NCBI RefSeq assembly: GCF_014222285.1
Contig: NZ_JACKZS010000007.1
Location: 26,588 to 90,587 of the forward strand
Direction: 5' to 3'
Length of the DNA: 64,000 bases
From: Nostoc sp. UCD121
Lineage (GTDB): Bacteria > Cyanobacteriota > Cyanobacteriia > Cyanobacteriales > Nostocaceae
A program made the translations under genes and the position numbers. A model generated the notes under the pieces. That model did not search any database. It was given only the letters and a program-made list of their open reading frames with translations, and had not been told where the DNA came from. Below, one piece after another: positions 51,269-61,262 of the stretch (positions within the stretch are counted from its first letter, which is position 1; each line of letters opens with the position of its first letter).

Positions 51269-51487
51269 CTTGAACGTTCGAGCAAAAAGGTCGGGGTTCC
51301 GAGTTCAAAGGCTCAACGTTCGAGCAAAAAGGTCGGAGTTCCGAGTTCAAAGGCTCAACGTTTGAGCAAAAAGGTCGAAGTTCCGAGTTCAAAGGCTCAA
51401 CCTTCGAGCAAAAAGGTCGGAGTTCCGAGTTCAAAGGCTCAACCTTCGAGCAAAAAGGTCGAAGTTCCGAATTCAGAGGCTCAACGT
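51269..51487. repeat. Five 42-bp tandem repeats
   Basis: The unit begins GCTCAACGTTCGAGCAAAAA and continues GGTCGGAGTTCCGAGTTCAAAG. Copies start at about 51269, 51311, 51353, 51395 and 51437, with a partial one at 51479. They differ by one to three bases. Unit length is exactly 42, so all frames stay open (the minus strand reads SELRPFCSNVEPLN repeatedly). There are no unique spacers. Confidence 0.9.
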
Positions 51488-51642
51488 TGAGATTTTGAGA
51501 GCGATCGCAAAAGCATTTAAAATACGGTTAGGTTAATATCCCCGATGGATCTGGTTTTTCAAATCATCTATACTTGGTTTTTCCTGTCAACGCATTAGTC
51601 CTATAGCAATCCTAAATGAATGGTGAAAATGCGCGATGTCCA

Positions 51643-51673
51643 GATCCCCGACTTCTTCGATAAGTCGGGGATC
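51643..51673. repeat. Perfect 12-bp hairpin
   Basis: GATCCCCGACTT and AAGTCGGGGATC are separated by CTTCGAT and followed by TAATTTT on the plus strand. It is a common Nostoc dyad and might act as a terminator. Confidence 0.6.
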
Positions 51674-51814
51674 TAATTTTAATTGAACTTAAAACTTGGG
51701 CTTTAGAACCTGAAACTTCACCTTCTGAACTCAAAGCTTAGATTTAAAAATTTTGCTAATATTTAAATTTCAATTATAATTCCAAATACTTATTTCTAAC
51801 TCAATCAAATACTC

Positions 51815-53011
51815 ATGAATGTTGTAATCAATTTATTGCTTTTTTTGTTGCCAATTCTGAGTAGCTTTTGGATTGCCCAAACTTTCAACCCTTTATCTTC
51901 TTATCAGCCTCTCCATGCTATAGATGGAGCGGCTTTATATAAAAAAGAATTAACCAATGGGAATGAAGCCTATTTACAAGTTATTGACCTCCGCAAAATA
52001 CACATAGACCAAATTATCGGAGAAGTAGATAATATGGGTATAAAGGAGGGTAAATATTATCAGGGGGAAAGTAAATATTACAGTCCTTTTTTCAATAGAA
52101 AATTGTTTTCTGAAGTTGCAGAAAAATATAGACAACTTTACTCAAATAATGTTTTCTCAATAATTAATTGTTCTTTTTTTGAGCAATACGAGTCTAGTAC
52201 TCAATTATCCTTTCCAATTAAATTAAATGGTGTAGTCATCAGTGGTGGCAATAGCCCTTATGGGCCAATCAAAGAACCAAAAGATAAATACTATAGTAAT
52301 ATTCGTCTCAAAGCTCTAGTCTGGGATAATAAACAGGCATACATTACCGATTACAACCAGGTTAGCGGCGCACCTCTCAACCAAAATGGAGTGAAAAATG
52401 CGATCGTTACTTACCGATACAGCGATCATCCAGCAAAAGTCTTAGCTCAAAACCAAGCAAATAAGTATCAAGTCATCGGTACTCTAAACAAAGATAGTGT
52501 TAAAGGTGACGAGTTATTGTTGATTATGACGGTGAACAAAGCAACTCTGGATGAGGCAGCCGATTTATTACGTAAATTAGGAGTTAAAGGCGACATCATT
52601 ACTGTTGACGGCGGCAGATCAACTTATCTGTTCAATTCCCAGAACGGAAATATTATTGTTCCCCAACTTTCTAAACCGCAAGAAAATCCTGCCTTCCGAA
52701 ACCTTCCTCATTATTTGGGATTCCGTAAGACAACTAAAAATCAGGTTGCACCAAAAATCTCGATCGGTCAGCTAACAGCTAAAGTACTTCCCACGAAGGA
52801 TCAGCCCTATTTAATATTGTGGCAGGATAATTTTGATAGCGATGTCTCGATTAAGCTGTACGATGGAAACAAACTTATCCAAAATATTTCTTCCCGTACC
52901 GCTAGCGATGGTGTTTATGAGTGGATACCACATATTTCTGTAAAAGAAGGCTACTTTATTCGTATTTCTAGCTGGAAAGACCGGAATATCTTCGGGGACT
53001 TGCAATTGTAA
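51815..53011 (+). CDS. DUF2233 phosphodiester-glycosidase (NAGPA-like) protein
   Basis: A 398-residue protein with an N-terminal membrane/signal helix (VINLLLFLLPILSSFWI). The DUF2233 core is visible as NVFSIINCSFFEQ, VISGGNSPYGP and GVKGDIITVDGGRSTYLF (the DGG-S motif). Family members remove or act on sugar-phosphodiesters and are found with exopolysaccharide genes. The C-terminal ~80 residues form a small beta-domain. It is probably surface-exposed. Confidence 0.85.
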   Translation: MNVVINLLLFLLPILSSFWIAQTFNPLSSYQPLHAIDGAALYKKELTNGNEAYLQVIDLRKIHIDQIIGEVDNMGIKEGKYYQGESKYYSPFFNRKLFSEVAEKYRQLYSNNVFSIINCSFFEQYESSTQLSFPIKLNGVVISGGNSPYGPIKEPKDKYYSNIRLKALVWDNKQAYITDYNQVSGAPLNQNGVKNAIVTYRYSDHPAKVLAQNQANKYQVIGTLNKDSVKGDELLLIMTVNKATLDEAADLLRKLGVKGDIITVDGGRSTYLFNSQNGNIIVPQLSKPQENPAFRNLPHYLGFRKTTKNQVAPKISIGQLTAKVLPTKDQPYLILWQDNFDSDVSIKLYDGNKLIQNISSRTASDGVYEWIPHISVKEGYFIRISSWKDRNIFGDLQL

Positions 53012-53099
53012 TCAAGATAAACGCTGTTTTTAGCGGTGCGGAATGGGAGATTGGAATGGATAACTAGCTAAACGCAAACCTCTTGACAAGTTTGGCGCT

Positions 53100-55619
53100 A
53101 TGGCAGCGATCGGAATTGTTATCGTCTCTCACAGTAAACAACTAGCTCTAGGTGTGCGGGAACTCGCCGCGCAAATGGTTCAGGGCCAAGTTTCCATCGC
53201 TGTTGCAGCAGGTATTGAAGATCCTGAAAATCCATTGGGTACAGATCCGATTCAGGTTTATGAAGCGATCGCTTCTGTTTTCTCTGATGATGGTGTTTTG
53301 GTATTGATGGACTTGGGTAGTGCTTTGCTGAGTGCAGAAATGGCCATTGAGTTTTTGCCAGAAGCACAGCAACAAAAAGTGTATTTGTGTGAAGCACCTC
53401 TAGTAGAAGGTGCTGTAGCTGCTGTTGTTGCGGCGGGGGCTGGTAAAAACATTCACCAAGTCATGGCGGAAGCACGCGGCGCACTCCTAGCAAAAGCAAC
53501 TCAATTGGGTGTAAGTCCGTTGTCAGTTGTCAGTGACAACATCGAAGCCAGAAATTCAGAATTTCCCGTCAAAGAAATCCGGTTAATTGTCAGCAATCGC
53601 TTAGGATTACACGCCCGTCCCGCAGCCCAGTTTGTGGGAACCGTCGCCCGCTTTCAATCCCAAATTCTGGTGCAGAATTTAACGAGGAATACTGGGCTAG
53701 TTCGGGGTGACAGTATTAACCAAGTCACCACTTTAGGGGTGCGTCAAGGACACGAACTAGTAATTACTGCCACCGGTTCGGATGCAGATGAAGCGCTGGC
53801 GGCATTACAGACGTTATTTACAAATAATTTTGGTGAAGATAATGTTGCCTTGAATTCTCCACCAGTATTTCACCACGAAGTTACGCCAGCAACTCACGGC
53901 GAACTTTCGGGAATTGCCGCTTCTAGGGGAGTAGCGATCGCACCCGTTGTTCATTATCAACCCACTCATATTACGATTACGGAATATCATGTAGACGATC
54001 CTGAATCAGAGTGGCAAAGAGTACAAGCAGCAATTCAAACTGCTCGACAAGAAATCCAAGCAGTTTTTTCCCAAGCATCTCTGCAAATTGGTGACACTGA
54101 AGCCGCCATCTTCGATGCCCAATTATTATTTTTAGAAGATCCAGTATTGTTGGAAGCGGCTCATCAGCGTATTTTAGACCACCATATAAATGCTGAAGCA
54201 GCTTGGCAAGCCGTAGTCGAGGAGGTGGTGACTTCCTACCGAAGACTTGAAGATGCTTATCTGCAAGAGCGAGTTGAGGATGTTGTTGACGTAGGGCAAA
54301 GGGTACTCCGATTACTAGCTGGGAATGCCCCTGCTAACTTGCATCTTTCGGAACCGGCAATTTTAGTAGCGACTGATTTAACCCCCTCAGATACCGCTAG
54401 ACTAGATCCGACAATGGTGTTGGGTATTTGTACAACTTTTGGTAGCGCCACCTCCCACAGCGCCATCATCGCCCGGACATTGGGTATTCCCGCAGTTTTG
54501 GGAGTAGATTCCCAGGTGTTGCACTTGGCAGATGGTACACTTATGGCGCTTGATGGTGAAAGTGGCAAAGCTTGGGTAGAACCAGAATCACATATCCTGG
54601 ATTTACTGGAGGCAAAGCGAGAGGCTTGGCAAACTGCCCAACAGGAAGCACGAGCAACGGCACACCAGCCAGCAATTACTCTTGATGGTCGGCAAGTTAG
54701 CGTTTTCGCCAATATTGGTAGTATAAATGATGTCCAAGTTGCTGTGGCTAGCGGTGCAGAAGGGGTGGGATTACTCCGCACAGAGTTTCTTTATTTAGAT
54801 AGAATCAGCGCCCCTACAGAAGAAGAACAACTTGAAGTGTATCAGGCGATCGCCCAAGTTTTAGATAATCGTCCGCTAATTATTCGTACTTTAGATGTCG
54901 GTGGTGATAAGCCACTTCCTTATCTGAGAGTTGGGTTTCCAGAAGCAAACCCTTTCTTAGGCTGGCGGGGAATTCGTTTCTGTTTAGATCATCTGGATTT
55001 ATTCAAAACTCAGTTACGGGCAATTTTGAGAGCCAGTGTAGGACACCAAATTAAGATCATGTTGCCAATGATTGCCACTGTGACAGAGGTACGCGCAGCT
55101 AAAGCAATTTTGGGTGAAGTGCAGGCTGAACTAAATCAAGCTGGTATTCCCTTTGATGCAGCCATGAAACTAGGGATTATGGTGGAGGTTCCATCAGCAG
55201 TTGCGATCGCAGATCAGTTAGCAGCTGAAGTAGATTTCTTTAGTATAGGGACTAACGATCTGAGTCAGTACGTCATGGCTAGCGATCGCACTAATCCCCG
55301 CGTGGCAAATTTGGTTGATGCGCTACATCCAGCCGTGCTGCGAATGGTGCAGCAAACTATCCAGGCTGCTCATGCCGCTGGGATTTCGGTAGGATTATGT
55401 GGAGAATTGGCAGCAGATACTATAGCAACACCAATTTTATTAGGTTTAGGGCTGGATGAGTTGAGCGTCAATCCTCAAAGTATACCTGGGGTGAAACAGG
55501 CGATCGCTCGATTGAGTATAGTTGAGAGTGAAGCGATCGCGGCATCAGCATTACAACAAGATTCCGCAGTTCATGTTAGAGAACTAATCTCAACTTCAAT
55601 TATTCCCCCTACGAATTAG
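53100..55619 (+). CDS. DhaM-type EIIA-HPr-enzyme I fusion (PEP phosphotransferase)
   Basis: An 839-residue fusion of three PTS modules. EIIA of the dihydroxyacetone type (~1-135, His11 in VSHSKQLALG), HPr (~158-245, LGLHARPAAQF, His171) and full-length enzyme I (~270-835, phospho-His453 in TSHSAIIART, PEP-binding GADGVGLLRTEF-like GAEGVGLLRTEF, catalytic Cys in VGLCGEL). The family phosphorylates DhaL-ADP for dihydroxyacetone kinase. dhaK and dhaL are not in the window. Most cyanobacteria lack a sugar PTS, so the fusion is worth noting. Confidence 0.93.
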   Translation: MAAIGIVIVSHSKQLALGVRELAAQMVQGQVSIAVAAGIEDPENPLGTDPIQVYEAIASVFSDDGVLVLMDLGSALLSAEMAIEFLPEAQQQKVYLCEAPLVEGAVAAVVAAGAGKNIHQVMAEARGALLAKATQLGVSPLSVVSDNIEARNSEFPVKEIRLIVSNRLGLHARPAAQFVGTVARFQSQILVQNLTRNTGLVRGDSINQVTTLGVRQGHELVITATGSDADEALAALQTLFTNNFGEDNVALNSPPVFHHEVTPATHGELSGIAASRGVAIAPVVHYQPTHITITEYHVDDPESEWQRVQAAIQTARQEIQAVFSQASLQIGDTEAAIFDAQLLFLEDPVLLEAAHQRILDHHINAEAAWQAVVEEVVTSYRRLEDAYLQERVEDVVDVGQRVLRLLAGNAPANLHLSEPAILVATDLTPSDTARLDPTMVLGICTTFGSATSHSAIIARTLGIPAVLGVDSQVLHLADGTLMALDGESGKAWVEPESHILDLLEAKREAWQTAQQEARATAHQPAITLDGRQVSVFANIGSINDVQVAVASGAEGVGLLRTEFLYLDRISAPTEEEQLEVYQAIAQVLDNRPLIIRTLDVGGDKPLPYLRVGFPEANPFLGWRGIRFCLDHLDLFKTQLRAILRASVGHQIKIMLPMIATVTEVRAAKAILGEVQAELNQAGIPFDAAMKLGIMVEVPSAVAIADQLAAEVDFFSIGTNDLSQYVMASDRTNPRVANLVDALHPAVLRMVQQTIQAAHAAGISVGLCGELAADTIATPILLGLGLDELSVNPQSIPGVKQAIARLSIVESEAIAASALQQDSAVHVRELISTSIIPPTN

Positions 55620-56009
55620 TTAAAATCTGATTCCCAATTGCCCGTTAAAACCACGAATAGAATTGTAACCAGCACCAACAAAAACATTATCAGTAGCACC
55701 TACCTGAACACCACCGGAAACTGCAACACCTTTATCTTCTGAATAAAGTCCAACTCCTACATAAGGTGAGATGACAGGCAAACTGATAAATTTCAAAACA
55801 TCTACTCCCGTAGCGCCATCAGGGCCAGTTCCTAGCTCAACCCCAAAATTTAAAGCTCTAGCGCCTACAGCATAAGTTATATCACCATCTTTTCCACCGA
55901 CTGAAACCCAAGGTTGCGGTACAAGTTGAGCCGATGCTTGACTTGGAGCAAATAAAGCTAATAAACCGATAGATGTAATTAATGTTTTCGCAATAATCGC
56001 TATTTTCAC
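55620..56009 (-). CDS. Small exported beta-rich protein
   Basis: The 129-residue product has a signal peptide (to SQASAQ) and alternating strands ending in an aromatic residue (FNGQLGIRF), as in small outer-membrane proteins. No family is recognised. Its stop codon abuts that of the PTS fusion (convergent, no gap). Confidence 0.7.
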   Translation of the reverse strand: MKIAIIAKTLITSIGLLALFAPSQASAQLVPQPWVSVGGKDGDITYAVGARALNFGVELGTGPDGATGVDVLKFISLPVISPYVGVGLYSEDKGVAVSGGVQVGATDNVFVGAGYNSIRGFNGQLGIRF

Positions 56010-56235
56010 GTTTTTTCCTGCACCATCTTAATTGTTTTGTCAAAACAACCCCTACTATTAACTAGGGTTTGTCTATGATGACTAATCGTGACGGATTGAA
56101 CCTCTTACGAGTGCCCGATAAGTTCAAAGATTATTTTGGTAATATGATGTCCGTAGCCGCAATTTTTAATTATCAAGCATATTTGCTGATTACTTCCTCA
56201 AAATACTTAAATGGTTTCAAAAAAGTTCATTTGGC

Positions 56236-56532
56236 TTACTCAAAAGTAGACACATCTCGCAACAAACTAGGAATTTCCCCTTGAGAGAAAGGAAACTCCA
56301 GCAAAGTTTCTCTAAGACCCAAATACCCAGATTCAGCAAAAGATAAAAGCATTCTTGAAAGAGCTAACCAAACCTCCGGTTCGTATTCCCAATCACGATA
56401 ACGCGAAGCATGAGCGGCAATTGAACGTAACGCCCAGAAATAAGAATTCCGCACCACTGAACCACCTTTCTTAAACTCTGGTAAATCTTCGTGGTGGATA
56501 AAAAGTATTTGATTGTCAATTCTAGCTCTCAT
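56236..56532 (-). CDS. Small protein of unknown function
   Basis: The 98-residue product (MRARIDNQILFIHHEDLPEF...) is soluble with two Trp-rich stretches and no known motif. An ORF of 71 codons overlaps its end on the other strand (56069-56284); this one is preferred for its composition and clear start, but either may be noise. Confidence 0.5.
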   Translation of the reverse strand: MRARIDNQILFIHHEDLPEFKKGGSVVRNSYFWALRSIAAHASRYRDWEYEPEVWLALSRMLLSFAESGYLGLRETLLEFPFSQGEIPSLLRDVSTFE

Positions 56533-56726
56533 TGCAATTTTAAATTTTATATTAAAAGTAAATTTTAAGTAGGGTGCGCTACGGCTTTAGCCTAACGCAC
56601 GATGTTATATCGCGGTGCCTCCTCTTTACCAAAAAACTCGTCTTTTCTCTGTGTTCTCTGCGCCTCTGTGGTTCAATAAATAACTTTTAAACCGCAGAGC
56701 CACAGAGAACGCAGAGATTTTAACAC

Positions 56727-58820
56727 CTAAAAATTGGCGCTTAAACCTACACGGAAAGTAAATCCAGGGCTATAAATGCGATTAACTCGCTCATATTGCT
56801 CACCGAGGAGATTTTCTAAGTAAACTGTCAATCCTACATTGCTAGTTACAGGTACACGACCACTCAAATCTAAATTTACGAAAGAAGGCGAAAAATCTGT
56901 AATCGTGTCACCAGGATTTGTAAAGAAGGCTCTGCGAGTGCCACTGTTGTAGGTAACATACAAATTAGCCTGCCAACCTGAATTTTGATAACCCACACCA
57001 GTTTGTAGTACAGAATAGGGAATCAAACCTAACTGTAAACCTCTCTCTGAGCCTGTTTTTATTTGGGCATCTGTATAAGTGTAGTTGAGGAAAGTTGACC
57101 AGCCAGCCGCAATTCTGAATTGCAATGCAACCTCTAAACCATTGGTATCTACTAATCCAATGTTTTCCCATCTGCCGGCGACGACTCCCAAGCGATCGCC
57201 TATACTACTACCAAAGTAAGTAAACTGTCCAATCAGATTATCTGAAAAATTGACATCTACTCCCGCACTCCAAGTAGAGCCAGTTTCTGGTCTTAAATCA
57301 GGGTTTGGTTCCCAACCATGAACTGTATCATAAACATACAACTGATCTAACCCAGGATTGCGTTGTGCCCCTGCCCAACTTCCACGCACTGCTACTATTG
57401 GTGTGACGGCATAACGTAACCCAACACTAGGGTTGAGATAATTTCCAAACTGGCTGTCAAAACTTTGCCTTAACCCTAAATCTATCAGAAAATCATCGCT
57501 AATATTCCAAGTATTCACAGCAAATAAAGCTGTATTAAACAAACTCCTATCTTCAGTTTCATTAGTGGCAATCCTACTAGGATTCGTACTCAAAACATCA
57601 CCGTTTAAATCGGTGTTTTTCAAATCTAATCCCCAGCGCAATTTATTATTGGAAGTAACTTTCCACTCATGATCTACCCTGGCTGTCAGTTGTTGTGTAT
57701 CTAAAGTTCCTGTACGGTAAAATGCTCCTGTAGGGCCATAAGTGCTGAAATAATCTTGGTTATAACCAATTGAGGTGGTAAGATTAGAACTTTCCCCATT
57801 ACCTAGTCGAGTTTTCCAAGATAAGCCAACGTTTAAACCATCGTGGTCTAATCTATCTCTTTGCAGAGGGAAACCAAAATAAATTAAGCCGCGACGACTG
57901 CTAAGTGCAGTAACATCTAAATTCAACGAATTTTTTTTATCTAAATCTAGTCCAATGCTACCAAAGTAGGTACTTGTAGCTGTATCTGCATTTGATAAAA
58001 ATCCCTGTTCATCACGATTTGCTGCACCTACAGGCACGCGATAACGGTTATCTGTAAAGAATCTTTCAAAGCTAAAGTTATATTTAACATTATTGGATGA
58101 ACCACCATAAGTCACTTGTTGATTATTTAAACTCAATGAGCCAAATTCTGCACTAGCGCTCAATTGAGGTTTACCATAACCTTCCTTGGTGATGATATTT
58201 ACAACTCCCCCAAAGGCTGAGGAACCATATAAAGCGGAGGCTGTGCCGCTATATAATTCCACTCGTTCAATGGCCTCTACAGGAATGCTATTTAAGTCAG
58301 TTCCACCATGATAAGTGTTGACATTATTGTTAATTGGTCTGCCATTAATTAGAAATACAGACTGATTAATTGAGGCTCCGCGATAGTATGTACCTGTATG
58401 AATATCTGCACCATGACCTACATCATTGATTGCAAAACCAGGCATTCTTTTTAAGATATCCGCTAAACTTGTAGCGCCCTGCTTTTGAATTTCTTCTTTA
58501 TCAATTACGTAAGTTGGTGTAGATTGAGGTAGGTTGTCTGGTTCTGCGATCGCTTCTATGGAAATGTCTGCATCATCTGTATAATCTGGCTGAGTTTCTG
58601 GATTAACTTCACTCGGTGCAGATTGTTGAGTTAATAATTCGGCATTAGTGGCGGGTAACTCAACTTCACTCAAACTCTGAATATCGGAAATGACTTCGGT
58701 TGATTTATCAGTATTTCTCTGCTCAATTTCACTCTCAGCAGCAAAGCTAGGAAATGCTATCAGTAAACCCGGTAAAGCAACTGTTAGCAACAAAAAATCT
58801 TTTTTCACGTTCTCTTTCAC
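56727..58820 (-). CDS. TonB-dependent outer-membrane receptor
   Basis: The 697-residue product has a signal peptide (to FPSFAAE), an Asn/Gln/Glu-rich spacer, a plug domain (~105-215: LADILKRMPGFAIND, FLINGRPINNNVNT, IERVELYSGTASALYGSSAF in part) and a 22-strand barrel ending with ...RVGLSANF. It resembles BtuB/siderophore receptors. No transport operon or Fur box was identified beside it. Ligand unknown. Confidence 0.92.
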   Translation of the reverse strand: MKENVKKDFLLLTVALPGLLIAFPSFAAESEIEQRNTDKSTEVISDIQSLSEVELPATNAELLTQQSAPSEVNPETQPDYTDDADISIEAIAEPDNLPQSTPTYVIDKEEIQKQGATSLADILKRMPGFAINDVGHGADIHTGTYYRGASINQSVFLINGRPINNNVNTYHGGTDLNSIPVEAIERVELYSGTASALYGSSAFGGVVNIITKEGYGKPQLSASAEFGSLSLNNQQVTYGGSSNNVKYNFSFERFFTDNRYRVPVGAANRDEQGFLSNADTATSTYFGSIGLDLDKKNSLNLDVTALSSRRGLIYFGFPLQRDRLDHDGLNVGLSWKTRLGNGESSNLTTSIGYNQDYFSTYGPTGAFYRTGTLDTQQLTARVDHEWKVTSNNKLRWGLDLKNTDLNGDVLSTNPSRIATNETEDRSLFNTALFAVNTWNISDDFLIDLGLRQSFDSQFGNYLNPSVGLRYAVTPIVAVRGSWAGAQRNPGLDQLYVYDTVHGWEPNPDLRPETGSTWSAGVDVNFSDNLIGQFTYFGSSIGDRLGVVAGRWENIGLVDTNGLEVALQFRIAAGWSTFLNYTYTDAQIKTGSERGLQLGLIPYSVLQTGVGYQNSGWQANLYVTYNSGTRRAFFTNPGDTITDFSPSFVNLDLSGRVPVTSNVGLTVYLENLLGEQYERVNRIYSPGFTFRVGLSANF

Positions 58821-58908
58821 ACCAAGTAGAAATAGTCACCACGTAGTATTTTTGCTGTAAAAGTAAAATCGTGTCAAAAGACACGCTGTCATATTTCCAC
58901 AGATTTAG

Positions 58909-58937
58909 ATTCCCGACTTTTCTAAAAAGTTGGGAAT
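58909..58937. repeat. Hairpin of ATTCCCGACTTTT type
   Basis: ATTCCCGACTTTT and AAAAGTTGGGAAT flank CTA. It lies upstream of the TonB receptor gene and before the Uma2 remnant; it resembles the dyad at 51643. Confidence 0.55.
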
Positions 58938-59055
58938 ATTGTTGTTCAAAGATGAGTCAGTATTGCTATATAATTTGCTATTACATACTAATTATGAATT
59001 ACGTTAGCATTAATAAAACTGGGCGCTTCATAAACAGAATAAAAGGCAATAATTT

Positions 59056-59706
59056 ATGATTCAAGCCTTACGCAAACTAGTTACATTTGACGAATTCGTT
59101 GCTAAATATCCCGACAACACAGGAAAACTTTATGAATTGCATGATGGAGTAGTAGTTGAAATGGCGCAACTGACAGGCGACCATGAAGAGGTAGTTGGAT
59201 TTTTAGCCTTTGAAATTACTAAAGAGTGTATTCGTTTAAATCTTCCCTACTTCATACCCAAAACAGCATTAGTCAAACCGCCTGAAAATGAATCTGCTTA
59301 CTCACCAGATGTGCTGATATTAAATCGCCCTAATTTGGTAAATGAACCTCTGTGGAAAAAATAATCTACTGTAAGCCAAGCGGAATCAATACCTTTAGTA
59401 ATTGAGGTGGTAAGTAGCAATTGGCGTGATGATTATTTAACAAAAGCTGCTGACTATGAGGCTGTAGGCATATCAGAATACTGGATTGTAGACTATGCGG
59501 CTTTAGGTGGTAGGCGATTTATTGGCAACCCCAAACAAGCAACTGTCTCGCTTTACACTTTAATTGAGGGAGAATATCAAGTCAACCAGTTTCGAGGTAG
59601 CGATGCCTGCGGCAACCCCTCCGGGGAACGCATTATCTCACCTCTTTTCCCAGAGTTAAACTTAACCGCAGAACAGATTTTTCAAGCTGGTGGATACCCT
59701 GTATAG
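59056..59706 (+). pseudogene. Uma2-family endonuclease gene with an in-frame stop
   Basis: One continuous frame encodes a Uma2 protein (DUF820, PD-(D/E)xK) but carries a TAA at 59362-59364. The first part has LYELHDGVVVEM and YSPDVLIL, and after the stop the frame continues IPLVIEVVSSNW, KAADYEAVGISEYWIVD. There is no frameshift: only one codon is changed. The sequence just after contains a repeat-derived insertion (about 59604-59632, GSDACGNPSGER). The gene is probably inactive unless the stop is read through. Confidence 0.82.
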
Positions 59707-59717
59707 TCTTTACAGTC

Positions 59718-60641
59718 TTACAAAAGAGCGATTTCCGTTGCAGACGAAATTTGTTGTCGCAGATTCTTCAGTAAATCTAAAGTTTTTTCGTAAGCAACTT
59801 TTTTTCCTTGCTGTCCATAGTACTCAGATGCTTTTTGTAAATCAGATATAGCTCCTAAATGATATCCTAAGCGATAGTGAGCTACTCCCCGATTAACGTA
59901 AGCCTGGGCATTACTGGGGTTGAGTCTGATGACTTGAGAAAAATCACGCACTGCACCAGAGTCATCTCCATTTCGGCCGCAAGTACAACCCCGGTTAAAG
60001 TACGCTCTATAATCGTTAGCGTTGAGACGAATTGCTAGATTAAAGTCGAGCATCGCTGCTTGGGTATCTTGTAAGACAAAATGCGCCAAACCTCGGTCAT
60101 TATAGATATCTGCAAGCAGTAAGCTAGTAGTTCGGGGAATTTGAGTTAAAGCTAAATTAAAGTCAAGAATTGCCTCCGAGTCTTTCCCATCCCCTGCAAA
60201 GGCTAACCCTCGGTTGTAGTAAGCTCGAAAATCGTAAGGTTTAAGTGCGATCGCTCGATTATAATCAACGATGGCACCGGAATAATCCCCTTGTCTGTAA
60301 AGTGCCAAACCCCGGTTCAGATAAGCCTCAGAGTCATTAGGTGCAAAATTTATAGCTTGGGTACAATCTGCGATCGCTTGATGGTAATCTTGTAATTGAA
60401 GATAAGCAAGACAGCGATCGCTGTAAGCTACAGCAAAATCTTTCGCAACTTCAATTACCTGATTAAAACTCTCTATTGCTTCCTGGTAATTACCGCGCCG
60501 CATCTTATCTACACCTAATTCCAAAAAATTACTCGCCGTAATTTGGGTAATGGAAACGGGTGCTGAATGTGCAGATAAAGTCAAAAAAGTGAGAGAAAAA
60601 GCAATAATTACAGTGGTAAATAATCGCCATAAATTACTCAT
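59718..60641 (-). CDS. Exported TPR-repeat protein
   Basis: The 307-residue product has a signal peptide (to SAHSAPV) and about seven tetratricopeptide repeats (for example AIADCTQAINFAPNDSEAYL, GAIVDYNRAIALKPYDFRAY), followed by a short C-terminal tail. TPR proteins act as scaffolds for protein assembly. Its gene is directly downstream of the Uma2 remnant, in opposite orientation. Confidence 0.9.
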   Translation of the reverse strand: MSNLWRLFTTVIIAFSLTFLTLSAHSAPVSITQITASNFLELGVDKMRRGNYQEAIESFNQVIEVAKDFAVAYSDRCLAYLQLQDYHQAIADCTQAINFAPNDSEAYLNRGLALYRQGDYSGAIVDYNRAIALKPYDFRAYYNRGLAFAGDGKDSEAILDFNLALTQIPRTTSLLLADIYNDRGLAHFVLQDTQAAMLDFNLAIRLNANDYRAYFNRGCTCGRNGDDSGAVRDFSQVIRLNPSNAQAYVNRGVAHYRLGYHLGAISDLQKASEYYGQQGKKVAYEKTLDLLKNLRQQISSATEIALL

Positions 60642-60926
60642 AGTACTAAATTAGTATAGGTAATAGTGTTTGATGTTCTTGGAACAGTCTTTTTATCAAG
60701 ACTATTAATCCAAAATTGGTATAAGCATCCTATTTGACAATTTTGGCAAACCTAAAATTAGCAGGACAAAAAGCCCCGCTAATTGTTAATTTTTGAAGTT
60801 ATAGCAATTCTATGTGAGACTGCACTTTATGCATGTAGGGGCAATTCATAAATTGCTCCTGCAATCTATAGTTTTACATCAGCCTTCTAAGCGCATCTTC
60901 ATACAGAAATGGTATTAGATATTAAT

Positions 60927-61262
60927 CTACTTCCAGTCCTTATCTGCTTGTGAAAGCACGTAAGCAGCTACATTTTCAATTTGGTCAGCTTTCAAACGTT
61001 TGCCGAAGGCAGGCATAGCATTTTTACCATTTGTAACTTGAGAAATTATTGCCTCTGCTGAGTACAAACCATACTTTTCCAAAGCTTCCTTCTTCAGGTT
61101 TTTTGCTGCTTGAACTAGATTCTTACCTCCCGCATGACAAGAAGCACAATTAGCACTAAATACTTTAGCTCCACTAACGGCATCTCCTGCCAAAGCTGGG
61201 CTACTGAAGGCAAAGGTGAAGATTGCTATGCCTAACAGTATGACTGTAATCATTTTTTTCAT
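60927..61262 (-). CDS. petJ: Cytochrome c6
   Basis: Soluble electron carrier from cytochrome f to photosystem I in the thylakoid lumen. The 111-residue precursor has a signal peptide (to SSPALA), the haem site CASCH (Cys39, Cys42, His43), and the axial Met in NAMPAFG; it ends [11 protein letters not shown]. All are diagnostic. The gene is monocistronic here and followed by an A+T-rich region. Confidence 0.97.
   Translation of the reverse strand: MKKMITVILLGIAIFTFAFSSPALAGDAVSGAKVFSANCASCHAGGKNLVQAAKNLKKEALEKYGLYSAEAIISQVTNGKNAMPAFGKRLKADQIENVAAYVLSQADKDWK

Noticed and set aside
51269..51487. CRISPR array
   Set aside because: The 42-bp units abut directly with no unique spacers and no cas genes are near.
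56069..56284. 71-codon plus-strand ORF
   Set aside because: TTG start without a good ribosome site, unrecognised product, and overlap with the minus-strand gene at 56236.
58821..59055. Cobalamin riboswitch upstream of the TonB receptor
   Set aside because: The conserved B12-box type sequence is not seen, and the leader is A+T-rich with only a simple hairpin.
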